A model generated the notes under the pieces. It had not been told where the DNA came from, ran no database searches, and saw only the letters and a program-made list of their open reading frames with translations. Position numbers and translations under genes: made by a program. 32,844 bases of DNA from an uncultured Collinsella sp. (GTDB lineage Bacteria; Actinomycetota; Coriobacteriia; Coriobacteriales; Coriobacteriaceae), in the NCBI GenBank assembly GCA_902494565.1, contig CABUTN010000020.1:1-32844 (forward strand), read 5' to 3'. Below are positions 1 to 8,911 of the stretch, piece by piece. Every line of letters begins with the position of its first letter. Positions within the stretch are counted from its first letter, which is position 1.

Positions 1-63
1 ATCAAGAAGTCCCTCGGGTGGCTGAGCCCGATGGAGTACCGCAGGAAGCTTGGATACGCCTAG
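1..63 (+). CDS. IS3-family transposase (OrfB), C-terminal end only
   Basis: Only the last 20 codons are present, open from base 1 to the TAG at 61-63. They read ...LGWLSPMEYRRKLGYA. The pattern 'SP-x-EYR-x-x-LG' close to the stop is typical of the C-terminus of IS3/IS150-type integrase-fold transposases. The catalytic DDE residues would lie upstream, outside the window. The gene runs opposite to the methyltransferase it interrupts. Whether the full transposase is intact cannot be judged here. Confidence 0.7.
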   Translation: MKKSLGWLSPMEYRRKLGYA

Positions 64-93
64 GCGCGGTCCAAGAAATCGTCCGCACCCCCA
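1..93 (+). mobile_element. Right end of an IS3-family insertion sequence
   Basis: The window opens inside an insertion sequence. The last codons of a transposase end at 63. About 30 bp later a stretch ends in CCCCCA at 88-93, which fits the terminal CA of IS3-family right ends. Beyond 93 the minus-strand reading becomes normal methyltransferase sequence, so the boundary is placed there. The left end and any target duplication lie outside the window, so the exact boundary is uncertain by a few bases. Confidence 0.7.
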
Positions 94-1147
94 ACCTCAA
101 CGACATTTTCTTAGTTTTTGCCAAGAAAAAAGTACCTGCAGCAAGCTCCTCATCAAGGGTTGACTGTTGCCATTTAAATTGACCTCTTAGGATGGCATTA
201 TTTGCATTAATTCCATTCTCGACCTCAATAGGTTCAAGCACGTCAAGGCTCTCATAATTACCAGCTGGAAGGATCCCCCTCTGAATAAAACCAAATCTAA
301 TGGCCCCCGCTGGAAAGATGAGCTTTTTTTCGGGGTTACCCGTATTCAGAAGCGGCGCATCCCCATTATCGAGCGGGGCGCCAAAGAATTTCGATTTGTT
401 CGCGCACTTTTCATAGCAAAGAACATATTCGACTGTTTTGCGACATTTATATGCAAGTGCAGGAGGAGTCATCGTCTTTGTCCACATAAATCGCGCTGCA
501 AAATTGTTTTCGCCAAATATTTCGTCGGATAGTTTTTTCAGATTATCGACTTCATTGTCATCGATGCTGATATAGATTACGCCGTCGTCACTCAGCAGCT
601 CTCGCGCCAGTCTCAACCTGGGATACATCATCGAGCACCAATCACTATGGTAACGACCGCTCGTATCGGCGTTGGACTGGTTGGCTAGCCCTGCCTGCTC
701 CTTGTAGTTCTCGATGGTGTCGCCAAACTTATCCTTGTAGACAAAGTCGTGACCCGTGTTATAGGGAGGATCGATATAGATCATCTTGACCTTGCCGTGA
801 TAGCCGCTCTGCAGCAGTTTCAGCACCTCAAGATTATCGCCTTCGATATAAATGTTGTCGGAGTCAAAGCTGCCGTCCTCGCCATCGCGGCCGCGGCTCT
901 TCTCAACGCAAGGGCGCAACGTGGCAGTGCTCGGCGTTTGCGACTGACGAATGGCGTCCATCTTGCCAGGCCAGGTAAAGGCGTAGCGCTCCTGGCCCTC
1001 GTCGACCTCGTCACCGAGCTCCAAGCGCAGCTTGTCAAAGTCGATCCCGCTCTCGGTGAATACCTCGGGCATCAACTCCTTAAGACGCGCAAGGCGGTCT
1101 TCCACGAGGTCTTCGGACTCGAGGTTCATCTTCTCGATCTCAGCCAT
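94..1147 (-). pseudogene. mod: Type III-like DNA methyltransferase (Mod), 3' end lost to IS3 insertion
   Basis: About 350 residues remain. Residues 1-60 match the N-terminal region of type III Mod subunits. Residues 98-110 (DNIYIEGDNLEVL) and D126-P-P-Y129 (IYIDPPYNTG) are the recognisable start of the catalytic domain; DPPY is motif IV of amino-MTases. In this class the AdoMet-binding FxGxG motif lies near the C-terminus, after the target-recognition region. That part is absent because the reading runs into the IS end at about 93, and the continuing open frame is antisense IS sequence. The start ATG at 1147 overlaps the end of the DUF4391 gene by 8 bp, so the gene is the third cistron of the helicase operon. 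A Res endonuclease gene usually follows mod and may lie beyond the IS. As seen here the enzyme should be inactive. Confidence 0.85.
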
Positions 1148-1910
1148 TGCAGATCTCCTTTATCTCGTCGGTCGTCTGACCGAGCTCCTTTTCCAGCTTT
1201 TTGAGCTCCATACGCAGATGCGCAGTTTCATTCAGGGTCAATTCCCGATCGTGGCGTCGTCGCTTGGTGTCCTCTACTTGGGAGGCAAGCGCATCTCTCC
1301 GCGCCACCAGCCCCTCTAAGCGTTCATAGCCCTGCTTCGCACACATCGGAAAGAATCCTAGCGACGGCACCGCACGTGAAAGTCGTACTGCCCAGGCAAT
1401 GCTGCGCAGATAGGTCAGAAGGTTCGCCTGCGGCAATCGCTCAAACGCGAGCGCATCCAAAAACGGCGCATACCGTGTGTCACCAGGATCGAATGCCCCC
1501 GTTGACTCAACGTCGTCAATCACCATGGCGCCCTGCTCAGCAAGGCTCTTACGCGTCGTTGCCAGCGAAATGCAAGCCTCGTCCTCGCCGCCAAACAGAA
1601 TCACTGTCGGATTGGGGAAACACTTGTGGACGAGCCTTGCCACCTCGGCATAAGCCGCCCCACGAGACAATTCGCACCGCAGGATAAGTACACTCTGAAT
1701 ATCGTGCTCATCATCCTGAACGGGTGCGATGCGCGTCGTGGACTTTTGCACGGTGGCAAAGTGCATAAGCGCAGCTACGCGATCGAGCACTTTCTGCTCG
1801 GTCTTTGTAAGCTGAGCTTGGCGCGTGAGCACCGTCTTGGGTATGCGTCTATCGCCCGCCAGAGCGGCATCGGGCAAACAGAACACGTCGTTCCAGTCAA
1901 AACCCCTCAT
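1140..1910 (-). CDS. DUF4391 domain protein of a type III-like R-M operon
   Basis: This is a 256-residue protein without a membrane segment. It resembles the DUF4391 family, which is found beside SNF2-type helicases and Mod/Res genes; its biochemical role is not established. The N-terminus (FDWNDVFCLPDAALAGDRRIPK) and the central segment 'CISLATTRKS' look family-typical. The last 60 or so residues are charged and heptad-like (ARRDALASQVED... LRMELKKLEKELG), so a coiled coil that binds a partner is likely. The ATG at 1908-1910 overlaps the helicase TGA in an ATGA arrangement, and the stop overlaps the mod start by 8 bp. The three genes are therefore very probably translationally coupled. Confidence 0.7.
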   Translation of the reverse strand: MRGFDWNDVFCLPDAALAGDRRIPKTVLTRQAQLTKTEQKVLDRVAALMHFATVQKSTTRIAPVQDDEHDIQSVLILRCELSRGAAYAEVARLVHKCFPNPTVILFGGEDEACISLATTRKSLAEQGAMVIDDVESTGAFDPGDTRYAPFLDALAFERLPQANLLTYLRSIAWAVRLSRAVPSLGFFPMCAKQGYERLEGLVARRDALASQVEDTKRRRHDRELTLNETAHLRMELKKLEKELGQTTDEIKEICNG

Positions 1911-4900
1911 CGCAACACCGCAAAACTGATCAGCGAGTAATCGTCGAAGCCAAGGCTCGTACCCGTTCCCACTTCACCCAGCGAGAACAGGCTCTCAATG
2001 CCCTTGTCCTGCTGCACGCCGCTAATGGTGGCAACCACTTTGTCCAAGAGCTCGGTATAAGCGCCCATACGCTCGCCGTCGCGTGTCTCGCGGTTAAAGT
2101 CGCGACATAGCTCCGCAATTGGCTCGGATTCGCCCGCACAACAGGCGCGCATCATATCGAGCACATGCTTGGGCTGTGTATGCTTGGTCATCACATCGCC
2201 GTCAGCCGATACGTACACCACGTAATACGGGAAGGTAGGATTCGTGTCCCTGGGGTTCGCATTCTCATCGTTTTGCGCCAAACAGAACACCACGCCCGGC
2301 GCGACGGAATCACGCAGTTCATCGGGAATGCGCGCCACCGCATGCATACCAGCCGGCGAATTTTCTAAAAGACCCGGGTGTTCCTTTTCATAGCGCTGCA
2401 ATTCAACACGAAAATCATCAAAGGCGAAGTCGGTGATCGAGATGCCGCCTGAAATATCCTCCAGGTCCAGTACCTCGCTCCTGAGCTGCTGAAGTTGCTG
2501 GCGACGATACTTGAGGTCGTTCATCTCGCCCGTTGCTTTGGACTCCAGCACGTTCTCCTCGCCGGTGGCCGAGGCGTCGAGCAAGGCCATACGACCCTTT
2601 ACGCGACTCTCGAGCTGAATGTACTCATCGAGCGCAATGTCGGGCCAAAAGTCCACCAACTGAATTTGCGTGTTGGTGGAGCCCAAACGGTCGATACGAC
2701 CGAAGCGCTGGATAATGCGCACCGGATTCCAGTGAATGTCATAGTTGACGAGACAGTCGCAGTCCTGAAGGTTTTGGCCCTCGGAGATGCAGTCCGTGGC
2801 AAAGACAACATCGATTTCGCCTGCAGCGAGAGACGCCTCGGGCAACTCCTTGGAGCGCGGACTAAAGTACGCCAGGATGTTCTCGAAGGTGGTTCGGCGC
2901 AACTTAAGCGAGTAGGTGCGGTTTGCGCTGCCGGCAACCTCGGCACACTCAAGTCTGAGCTCGTTCTTAAGGCGGGGCGCCAGCTGCTCAAATAGATAGT
3001 CCGCCGTGTCCGCAAACGCCGTGAATACGAGTACTTTGCGGTTTCCGGGGTTGTAGGGGTTATTGACCTTATCGACTATGAACTTGTAAAGCTCATCCAA
3101 CTTGGCATCGCGCTCAGGCGTTACGGCATTGGCATAGTCGAGCAGACGGTGCAGCACGGTGATATCAAAGTCTAAATCGCTGCCCAGACGCAAGGCATCA
3201 ACATCGCGCAGGTCGACGCGCACCTTGCCGCCGCGCTCGATTTCCTCGGCGTCATCGTCATCCATGCCGTCCTCGATGCCCACCGCATCATAGCTGCCCA
3301 CTCCCATGGCAGCAGGATCATCGAGCCGCGCACACAGCTCCTCGCATCCCGCCAGGATGCGCGAGAGCGTGATTCGGAAACTGTTAACCGAAGATTCCAT
3401 TCGCTTGAGCACGTTTACGCGCATAAGGTTGGCAACAGCACCCGTACGGTGAACCTGGCTCTCAAAGTCCTTGCCCCAGGTGTCGCCGTAACGATCCTCG
3501 TACTTACGACGTTTATCGCTGCGTACATAAGAAAGTAGCTGATACTGCGCAAACGTGAGCTGGGCGATCATGTCATTGAGCTCAGCGATAGGCGGAAGCT
3601 CCCCCGCCAAATCGATTGGCGTGGTAATAGAGAGGGGCTTGCGACGCTGCGGGAACGTACCCGAAGCGGCGCCATAGTACTTAGAGATATGCTTGCGGCT
3701 GCGCGCGATGGTAAGCACGTCGAGTAGCTTAAAGTAATCGGCGTTGACGGCGTTGACGAAGCTCTCGGTGGTGCGCTCGGCATCGTCGAGCTTGCTCCAC
3801 TCGTTGAAGCGTGCTTGCGCCGTACGGCACACCTGAGTAATCGACTCAATACCATCAGCATCCGCCAGATACGCATCATCACCCTCTGTGATGAGCTCAA
3901 TCTGGTTGCGGAGGTCCAGCAGACGATTGTTCACAGGCGTAGCCGAGAGCATCAGCACCTTGGTGCGCCGTCCACTCTTAATTACGTCCTCGATAAGTCG
4001 CGTGTAGCGGTCTTTTTTTTCGGAATCCGTGCTCTTGTTACGGAAGTTGTGACTCTCATCAATCACCAGCAGGTCATAGTGGCCCCAGCGTAGATGCTCC
4101 AGGTCCACATCACCGCTCGTGCCCGTATAACGAGACAGATCGGTGTGATTGAGCACGGTATAGTTAAGACGATCGTCCGCCAACGGGTTGCGGTCGTCGT
4201 TGTCCTGCGTCCACAGCGTCCAGTTATCACGCAGGCGCTTAGGCGCCAGGACCAAAATGCGGTCGTTGCGCTCCTGGTAATACTTAATAACGGCGAGCGC
4301 CTCGTAAGTCTTACCCAGGCCGACGCTATCGGCGATGATGCAGCCCTTGTACTTCTCGAGCTTACGGATGGCACCCACCACGGCATCCTTTTGGAAGTCG
4401 TAGAGCTTGTTCCAGACGACAGACTCCTCGAACTTAAGGCCGGGCCTCAAATCGTTATCTTCGTCGGAAAGGTAATCGCGGAATAAGTGGTAAAGCGTGA
4501 GGAAATAAACGAACTCGGGCGGATTCTCGCGATAGAGCGTGCCTACCTGCGCCGCGACCTCATCGGTAACATCGGCGACCATCGCAGGCTTATCCCAGAC
4601 GGACTCAAACATCGCCTTTAGGCCGGCAGCTTCCGTCGCGCCCTCGTAGTGGCTTACGCCCATTACGGTGTTGGGGCGGCGCTCGTAACCAAGCCCTTCC
4701 TGGGTAAAGTCAGCAGCGGCACCCATGAAAGCATGGTCGTCGCCATTGGGGTTCTCGACTACATAGGTGCCTCCGGGCTGAATTGCCCCGTTCATCTTGG
4801 CAGATTGAAACTCGCACTTAGCGCGCACCCATTCGGCGCACTCACGGGCAATGGCGCGTTGATTGAGATTGTTGCGCAGCGTGAGCTCGAGACCCAAGCC

Positions 4901-5155
4901 GCCCACGCCACGCTCGCGCGAGCATTGCGATATGGCAAACTGGCGCGGGTCTTTGTCGGAAGCCATGCGCTTAACGAACGTGGGCTCGCTAAAGAGAAAG
5001 CGCACTGAGTCAACTTTCTCCAGCTCTTCTTTGAGCTCGGAGAAAGCAAAGACCGTAAAGTAACTGCTGATGATTGAAAGCTTGGCGCCCTCATCGATGG
5101 ATTTAGCGAGCGCGTCTCCCAGACGATTGCGTCCGACGTTATCGAGAAACTCCAT
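1907..5155 (-). CDS. PLD-like/SNF2-family DNA helicase of the R-M operon
   Basis: This large superfamily 2 helicase has about 1082 residues. The N-terminal 200 or so residues look like a phospholipase D-type fold: 'LSIISSYFTVFAF' and a late 'AFMGAAADFTQEGLG' in place of GSxNxTxxGL. A clear HxK is not visible, so nuclease activity is doubtful. The helicase core carries Walker A ADSVGLGKT near residue 282, DESH near 367, LSATPVNN near 403, and a C-terminal RecA-like lobe with 'ATDCISEGQNLQD' and 'QRFGRIDRLGS' (motifs V and VI) near 790. The open frame extends to a TTG at 5185, but ATG 5155 is preferred because AAGGA lies about 10 bases upstream and the TTG has no Shine-Dalgarno sequence. It is the first gene of the operon and probably acts in DNA translocation or restriction. 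Confidence 0.85.
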   Translation of the reverse strand: MEFLDNVGRNRLGDALAKSIDEGAKLSIISSYFTVFAFSELKEELEKVDSVRFLFSEPTFVKRMASDKDPRQFAISQCSRERGVGGLGLELTLRNNLNQRAIARECAEWVRAKCEFQSAKMNGAIQPGGTYVVENPNGDDHAFMGAAADFTQEGLGYERRPNTVMGVSHYEGATEAAGLKAMFESVWDKPAMVADVTDEVAAQVGTLYRENPPEFVYFLTLYHLFRDYLSDEDNDLRPGLKFEESVVWNKLYDFQKDAVVGAIRKLEKYKGCIIADSVGLGKTYEALAVIKYYQERNDRILVLAPKRLRDNWTLWTQDNDDRNPLADDRLNYTVLNHTDLSRYTGTSGDVDLEHLRWGHYDLLVIDESHNFRNKSTDSEKKDRYTRLIEDVIKSGRRTKVLMLSATPVNNRLLDLRNQIELITEGDDAYLADADGIESITQVCRTAQARFNEWSKLDDAERTTESFVNAVNADYFKLLDVLTIARSRKHISKYYGAASGTFPQRRKPLSITTPIDLAGELPPIAELNDMIAQLTFAQYQLLSYVRSDKRRKYEDRYGDTWGKDFESQVHRTGAVANLMRVNVLKRMESSVNSFRITLSRILAGCEELCARLDDPAAMGVGSYDAVGIEDGMDDDDAEEIERGGKVRVDLRDVDALRLGSDLDFDITVLHRLLDYANAVTPERDAKLDELYKFIVDKVNNPYNPGNRKVLVFTAFADTADYLFEQLAPRLKNELRLECAEVAGSANRTYSLKLRRTTFENILAYFSPRSKELPEASLAAGEIDVVFATDCISEGQNLQDCDCLVNYDIHWNPVRIIQRFGRIDRLGSTNTQIQLVDFWPDIALDEYIQLESRVKGRMALLDASATGEENVLESKATGEMNDLKYRRQQLQQLRSEVLDLEDISGGISITDFAFDDFRVELQRYEKEHPGLLENSPAGMHAVARIPDELRDSVAPGVVFCLAQNDENANPRDTNPTFPYYVVYVSADGDVMTKHTQPKHVLDMMRACCAGESEPIAELCRDFNRETRDGERMGAYTELLDKVVATISGVQQDKGIESLFSLGEVGTGTSLGFDDYSLISFAVLR

Positions 5156-5185
5156 CAGCACACCGTCCTTAAGACGGCGTGCCAA

Positions 5186-5663
5186 GCTATTTCATTATTG
5201 ACCGAGAGGGAACGCCCGTTTCGAAGCGCCCCCCCCCGAAGTTTATCCGCAGGTATATCCACGAAGTACACTCCAGGTTTAATTGCTATCGTCTCAGGAC
5301 GCAGAGGCCCCTTGCTAAATCTTTATCCATTTTCCCCCAACTATAGAGGAGCGTCGGGACAATTTCGGCAAGCGGGTTATCTTTACGACCTCAATTATTA
5401 GTTGCGCAATTAATAGGCACCGTTCATACATTTCGTGGATGCTTCCGTATAAGCCCAAATAAACGTCCCTAATGAGCGCTGTACCACGTATCTGTTCCGA
5501 TTTGCTCAGACCCGTCACTCGCAACACCCAGCTTCTAATAAGCTAGCACAAGTTACGCAAATACATTCGAGACGCCGATTCGGCGGATTGAATAGGGCAA
5601 CCCACAAAAAGCGAAAGCATAAGCAAAGTGGAAAAGACTGCAGCCATCAAGCATGTCGTGCTC
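5186..5663. other. Gene-poor stretch between the R-M operon and the CBS gene
   Basis: No confident gene is seen. The best candidate is a minus-strand open frame at 5315-5527, about 70 residues after a GTG or TTG start, with a helical-looking stretch 'ALIRDVYLGLYGSIHEMYERCLLIAQLIIEVVKI'. It has no clear ribosome-binding site and no family I recognise, so it may be a gene remnant. The AT-richer 5400-5560 part has no obvious hairpin followed by a T-run. The G9 tract at 5229-5237 is described separately. Confidence 0.4.
5229..5237 (-). promoter_or_regulatory. Nine-base poly-G tract upstream of the R-M operon
   Basis: The plus strand has nine consecutive C, which is G9 on the coding strand of the helicase operon. 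It lies about 74 bases before the preferred ATG at 5155 and 44 bases before the TTG alternative. No convincing -35/-10 pair could be assigned, so the link to promoter spacing is only a possibility. Homopolymeric tracts of this length are prone to slippage and are often found at phase-variable R-M genes. Confidence 0.4.
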
Positions 5664-6377
5664 CTACAGATAGGCCGCAACATCCCAAGCAGTGATAATC
5701 CCAAGAACCTTCTCACTGGGCTTACCGCTATGCGTGATAAACACCATGCCAATGCGGTCAGCACGGCGCATCGCCACCGTGAACATCTCTGCAACCTCTG
5801 CGAGTGTTATCGTACGTGGCACGAACCTAAGTGATTCAGAGGCATGAGCGTCCACTGGGAGCAGCTCGGCAAGCGAAGAGAATGTCGTCTCGTCATCAAT
5901 GCAGACAATCTCTTCGTCGTATAGGTAGGAGAGCGGTGTGTTCTCGCTGAACACACCGCGAACGATGCCATCCTCCAGGATAGGTACGTGGGTGTAGCAT
6001 TTTTCCGCCATCTCGCGCAGAACGGGTCTCACGCAGTCCTCCGCAGTTGCCGAAAACACATTCTGCATGGACACGGCGTGGTCGATTGCCTTGGGAGGAT
6101 TCTCGACCGCCGCAAGCGTATTGCGCAGGAGCGTCAGCATCGAGTCGCTCGGCTCAACGGCGTAGTCACCATCGACGCTCTCCTGGTGCGAGAGCAGATT
6201 GCGCACTTCGGCACAGTACTTGAGGGCGCCGGCTACACTCCTGAAAGCTCTACCGGGATTTCTGCCAAGCCAAGCCACAGGACCGTGTTTTTCCGGCACG
6301 TCATAATGCTCACGGATACACCCCTCGAGCTTTCTATAGAGATCAAGGAACTCGCTCGCATTGTCACTTTTGCCCAT
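5664..6377 (-). CDS. HEPN-like plus tandem CBS-domain protein
   Basis: The protein has 237 residues. ATG 6377 is chosen because AGGAGG lies 7 bases upstream (6385-6390); the frame is open 14 codons further but without such a site. The N-terminal 70 or so residues are helical and end in R59-N-L-L-S-H64. This fits the Rx4-6H motif of HEPN-type ribonucleases, but a short motif alone is weak proof. Residues from about 105 to the end look like a CBS pair: 'CYTHVPILEDGIVRGVFSENT' in the first repeat, 'RIGMVFITHSG...VLGIITAWDVAAYL' in the second. CBS pairs usually sense adenine nucleotides or related ligands, so a ligand-gated effector is possible. The gene stands alone and no partner is evident. 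Confidence 0.6.
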   Translation of the reverse strand: MGKSDNASEFLDLYRKLEGCIREHYDVPEKHGPVAWLGRNPGRAFRSVAGALKYCAEVRNLLSHQESVDGDYAVEPSDSMLTLLRNTLAAVENPPKAIDHAVSMQNVFSATAEDCVRPVLREMAEKCYTHVPILEDGIVRGVFSENTPLSYLYDEEIVCIDDETTFSSLAELLPVDAHASESLRFVPRTITLAEVAEMFTVAMRRADRIGMVFITHSGKPSEKVLGIITAWDVAAYL

Positions 6378-6520
6378 ACCGAAACCTCCTGCAAAAATAG
6401 CTTCGGGACGCATTTGCACAGCTAAACAAGCGCAATTATACGTGTGATATCAAGCGCCCTGCATTCAGTCTCGACAAGCGGCATCGAGCGCAGGCTTACC
6501 GGAATAGAGTCTGCGATAAA

Positions 6521-6564
6521 AACAAAATGAGCCCCGGTGACTTGAATCAGAGGTCACTCCCGGG
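6521..6564 (-). terminator. Rho-independent terminator after the 772-residue gene
   Basis: On the minus strand GGCCCCGGGAGTGACC pairs, with a small bulge, with GTCACCGGGGC around a loop CTCTGATTCAA. It is followed by CATTTTGTTTTTATC. It begins about 20 bases beyond the stop at 6585. Nearly the same hairpin recurs at 10229-10264. Confidence 0.75.
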
Positions 6565-6584
6565 GCCATCAATATGCAGTAAAC

Positions 6585-8903
6585 CTATTCATCACTTGAT
6601 GCCGGCAAGCTGTTGAGCGACTCACTCTCACCGGCGGCACCAAGGCGCTCCTGCATCTTCTCGATCAGCTTAAGGGTTGAAGACAAATACCCAAGCCCCT
6701 TCTTCAACTGCTTGAGCAACCTGCCATCCCTGCGATCCCCCTTTCCATTCTCCTTCTCGACATCCTCCTCAACACCAGCGATGCTGCGCTGCACAGCCTC
6801 GGCCGCCTTCCGCACCAAAACGGCCCCCTCATGCGGGCAGCGGTCAGTTGCCACATCAAGAAAAGCAAGAAGCCTCGAACATTCAACGAGCACGAACTGC
6901 GCATAGTTCTCCCCCATCGATGCCGCCAAAGCAACGCCGCCCGATCCCAAAAGACCAAGCGCGGCGCCGCTCCCCGTAATCAAAGCAGTCCCGCCGGCCA
7001 TTCCCATGCCACCGGTGGCCAAGGCTCCGCCGCCAGCCGCGGCAAGGCTCGCATTGACAAGCGCTGCTCCGTGGAGGCCGACAAACGAGCCTCCGAAGAT
7101 GCCGACAGCGATATCCGAAGCGAATGCCGCAGCCACCCCTCCTGCGCCTACGAACGCCGCCGCAGCAATGGCACCGCCCACCAAGAGCTTTGGTAATGTA
7201 TCTGAAAGCTCACGAGCGCGCGTCCCGCGATGCTTCTCGAGGGAACGTATGGCATCCGAATCAACCGCGTCTTGTCTCCTGGGAAATTCATCTTTAACCC
7301 AAGCCCCGCTCCCCTTCAAACCTTTGTATTCCTTCTTCTCTTCATCTCCTATCTGGAAATAGGGGCGAAACTCAACCAGCTCCTGAGCGATCAGCAAAGC
7401 GCGCACCTTGCCGCCTCGCTGCCGCGAAATAGCCTCAAGGGCTCCGTACGCATCTTCCTCGCTCAAAAAATAGCCGTCTGCATCAATGCCAAGGCCATCC
7501 GTGACCGAATCCTGCCACGCGCGGGCCCAGCTCCTCTTTTGCCCTTTGCGCACTTCGTTCTTCTCGTTCCCGCAGTCGTAGTTGATGGCGGCAAGCTTCA
7601 GCGAGAAGGCAATCCTCGTCGTTTCTCTATCTAGGCTATAAAAGTGGAATCCATCGAAAATATCCTGGCGGCGCCTGGCACGCTCAGTCCAAGCCTCGGA
7701 CATTTCCTCCGCCATATAGCCCCAGTCGGCATAGAGGGCAAACGCAAGGCGTCCAACTCCAACGTAGTTTATTCGCAAGAAGAACTTCTGGGCGAACACG
7801 ACCTTGTTCCCCTCGCATTCGATACCCGCCCTGACCGCCGCCGTCGCCAGATTCGCCAGAACGAACGAAGTACTCGAAACCGTGACCATGCGAGTGAGGG
7901 CCCTGCTGTTGTAGGGCATGAAATGCGAAGCCTTGAGCTTGCGCAAGCCGGAGACACCACTCACTTCGCAACGTTCTAGCTCGGCCTTGAGCCTTGAAAG
8001 CATGTAGAAACAACGAACGATAACCTCGTTGGCCACGACTGCTGGCACCTGGCTTAAAGCTTGATCGAAAAGACCGACTTCCGTCCGAAGGTCGAAGCGA
8101 ATGGGCTTGCCATCCTCGGTTTTGAACGCCGTTCCGTTAAACAGCTTTGAGATCCATTGCTGAATGCGAATATCCTTGCCCTTATAGGCAATCTGCATGT
8201 CTTGAAAAACAGGCAGGGAGGAGAGCTCCTTTAGCAGGGACAGCACAACGCCGGGAATACCCGTCCCCTTACCGGGGTTTGAACTAGACCCCGCCATGTC
8301 GCTCACGAGATGCATTGCCCAGAACAGAGTGCCAAACGCGATCTTCTCTGGAACGTTCCTGCCTATAAGAGGGCGGTCAGGATCGAAGGCGGCGGCAGGC
8401 AGGTCAAAGGCGACAAACCGGCCGGCCGTATCGGTGCCATAGCCTTTGCACGTGAATTGCGAGAGGATTGAACACGCAAGGCCAACCAAGCTCGGGTGGT
8501 GCGAGAAATCCCGCAGATGATGTTGGAGCCCGCCGCCAAACTCGGCGGTCAGCTTGTCCGCAGCAAGAGGAAACTCTTTCTCTAGAAAGCGAATAGCGTC
8601 TTCTAGAGTTGCATCCGCCTTTGTCATACCCGCAGACTTGGCAATCGTAAGAACGAATTTGCCAACCTTCTCGTCGCCCCACTCTTTGGCACCCTCTAGG
8701 TTGAAGTCTTTCTGCCAAAGGATATTCAACGCGCCCGTGAGGAGCCCGCTAACGGCTGCAAGTTCATAGTCGAACTTCGTAGCCTTTTCAGCCCGAGGGT
8801 CAAAATCAAAGAGGACCTCCTCCCCATCGGAAGCGTCCTTAAAACCAACCAGCACGGCGCTACCGTTCAGCGGCGCAGATGTAACTTTGGGCAGTTGGGG
8901 CAT
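6585..8903 (-). CDS. Unrecognised 772-residue protein with Gly/Ala-rich hydrophobic segment
   Basis: I do not recognise a named family. The N-terminal 570 residues are soluble-looking and include a histidine-rich motif near residues 127-140 (LQHHLRDFSHHPSLVGLACS) and 'FGTLFWAMHLVSDMAGSS' soon after. Residues of about 571-660 form an uninterrupted stretch rich in Gly, Ala and Val (IAAAAFVGAGGVAAAFAS...GSGAALGLLGSGGVALAASMG), long enough for two or three membrane passes. A charged helical tail follows (EEDVEKENGKGDRRDGR). The gene starts 8 bases after the stop of the HsdR remnant, has only a weak Shine-Dalgarno sequence, and so was probably translated by coupling to it. It ends at a good terminator. 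The layout suggests a membrane-acting accessory or effector of a lost type I R-M operon, which is an inference. Confidence 0.75.
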   Translation of the reverse strand: MPQLPKVTSAPLNGSAVLVGFKDASDGEEVLFDFDPRAEKATKFDYELAAVSGLLTGALNILWQKDFNLEGAKEWGDEKVGKFVLTIAKSAGMTKADATLEDAIRFLEKEFPLAADKLTAEFGGGLQHHLRDFSHHPSLVGLACSILSQFTCKGYGTDTAGRFVAFDLPAAAFDPDRPLIGRNVPEKIAFGTLFWAMHLVSDMAGSSSNPGKGTGIPGVVLSLLKELSSLPVFQDMQIAYKGKDIRIQQWISKLFNGTAFKTEDGKPIRFDLRTEVGLFDQALSQVPAVVANEVIVRCFYMLSRLKAELERCEVSGVSGLRKLKASHFMPYNSRALTRMVTVSSTSFVLANLATAAVRAGIECEGNKVVFAQKFFLRINYVGVGRLAFALYADWGYMAEEMSEAWTERARRRQDIFDGFHFYSLDRETTRIAFSLKLAAINYDCGNEKNEVRKGQKRSWARAWQDSVTDGLGIDADGYFLSEEDAYGALEAISRQRGGKVRALLIAQELVEFRPYFQIGDEEKKEYKGLKGSGAWVKDEFPRRQDAVDSDAIRSLEKHRGTRARELSDTLPKLLVGGAIAAAAFVGAGGVAAAFASDIAVGIFGGSFVGLHGAALVNASLAAAGGGALATGGMGMAGGTALITGSGAALGLLGSGGVALAASMGENYAQFVLVECSRLLAFLDVATDRCPHEGAVLVRKAAEAVQRSIAGVEEDVEKENGKGDRRDGRLLKQLKKGLGYLSSTLKLIEKMQERLGAAGESESLNSLPASSDE

Positions 8904-8911
8904 GGTGTAGA

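Noticed and set aside
2..93. The C-terminal 30 residues of the open Mod frame
   Set aside because: They are antisense translation of the IS3 end, not methyltransferase sequence.
5156..5185. TTG start ten codons upstream for the helicase
   Set aside because: It lacks a Shine-Dalgarno sequence, whereas ATG 5155 has AAGGA about 10 bases upstream.
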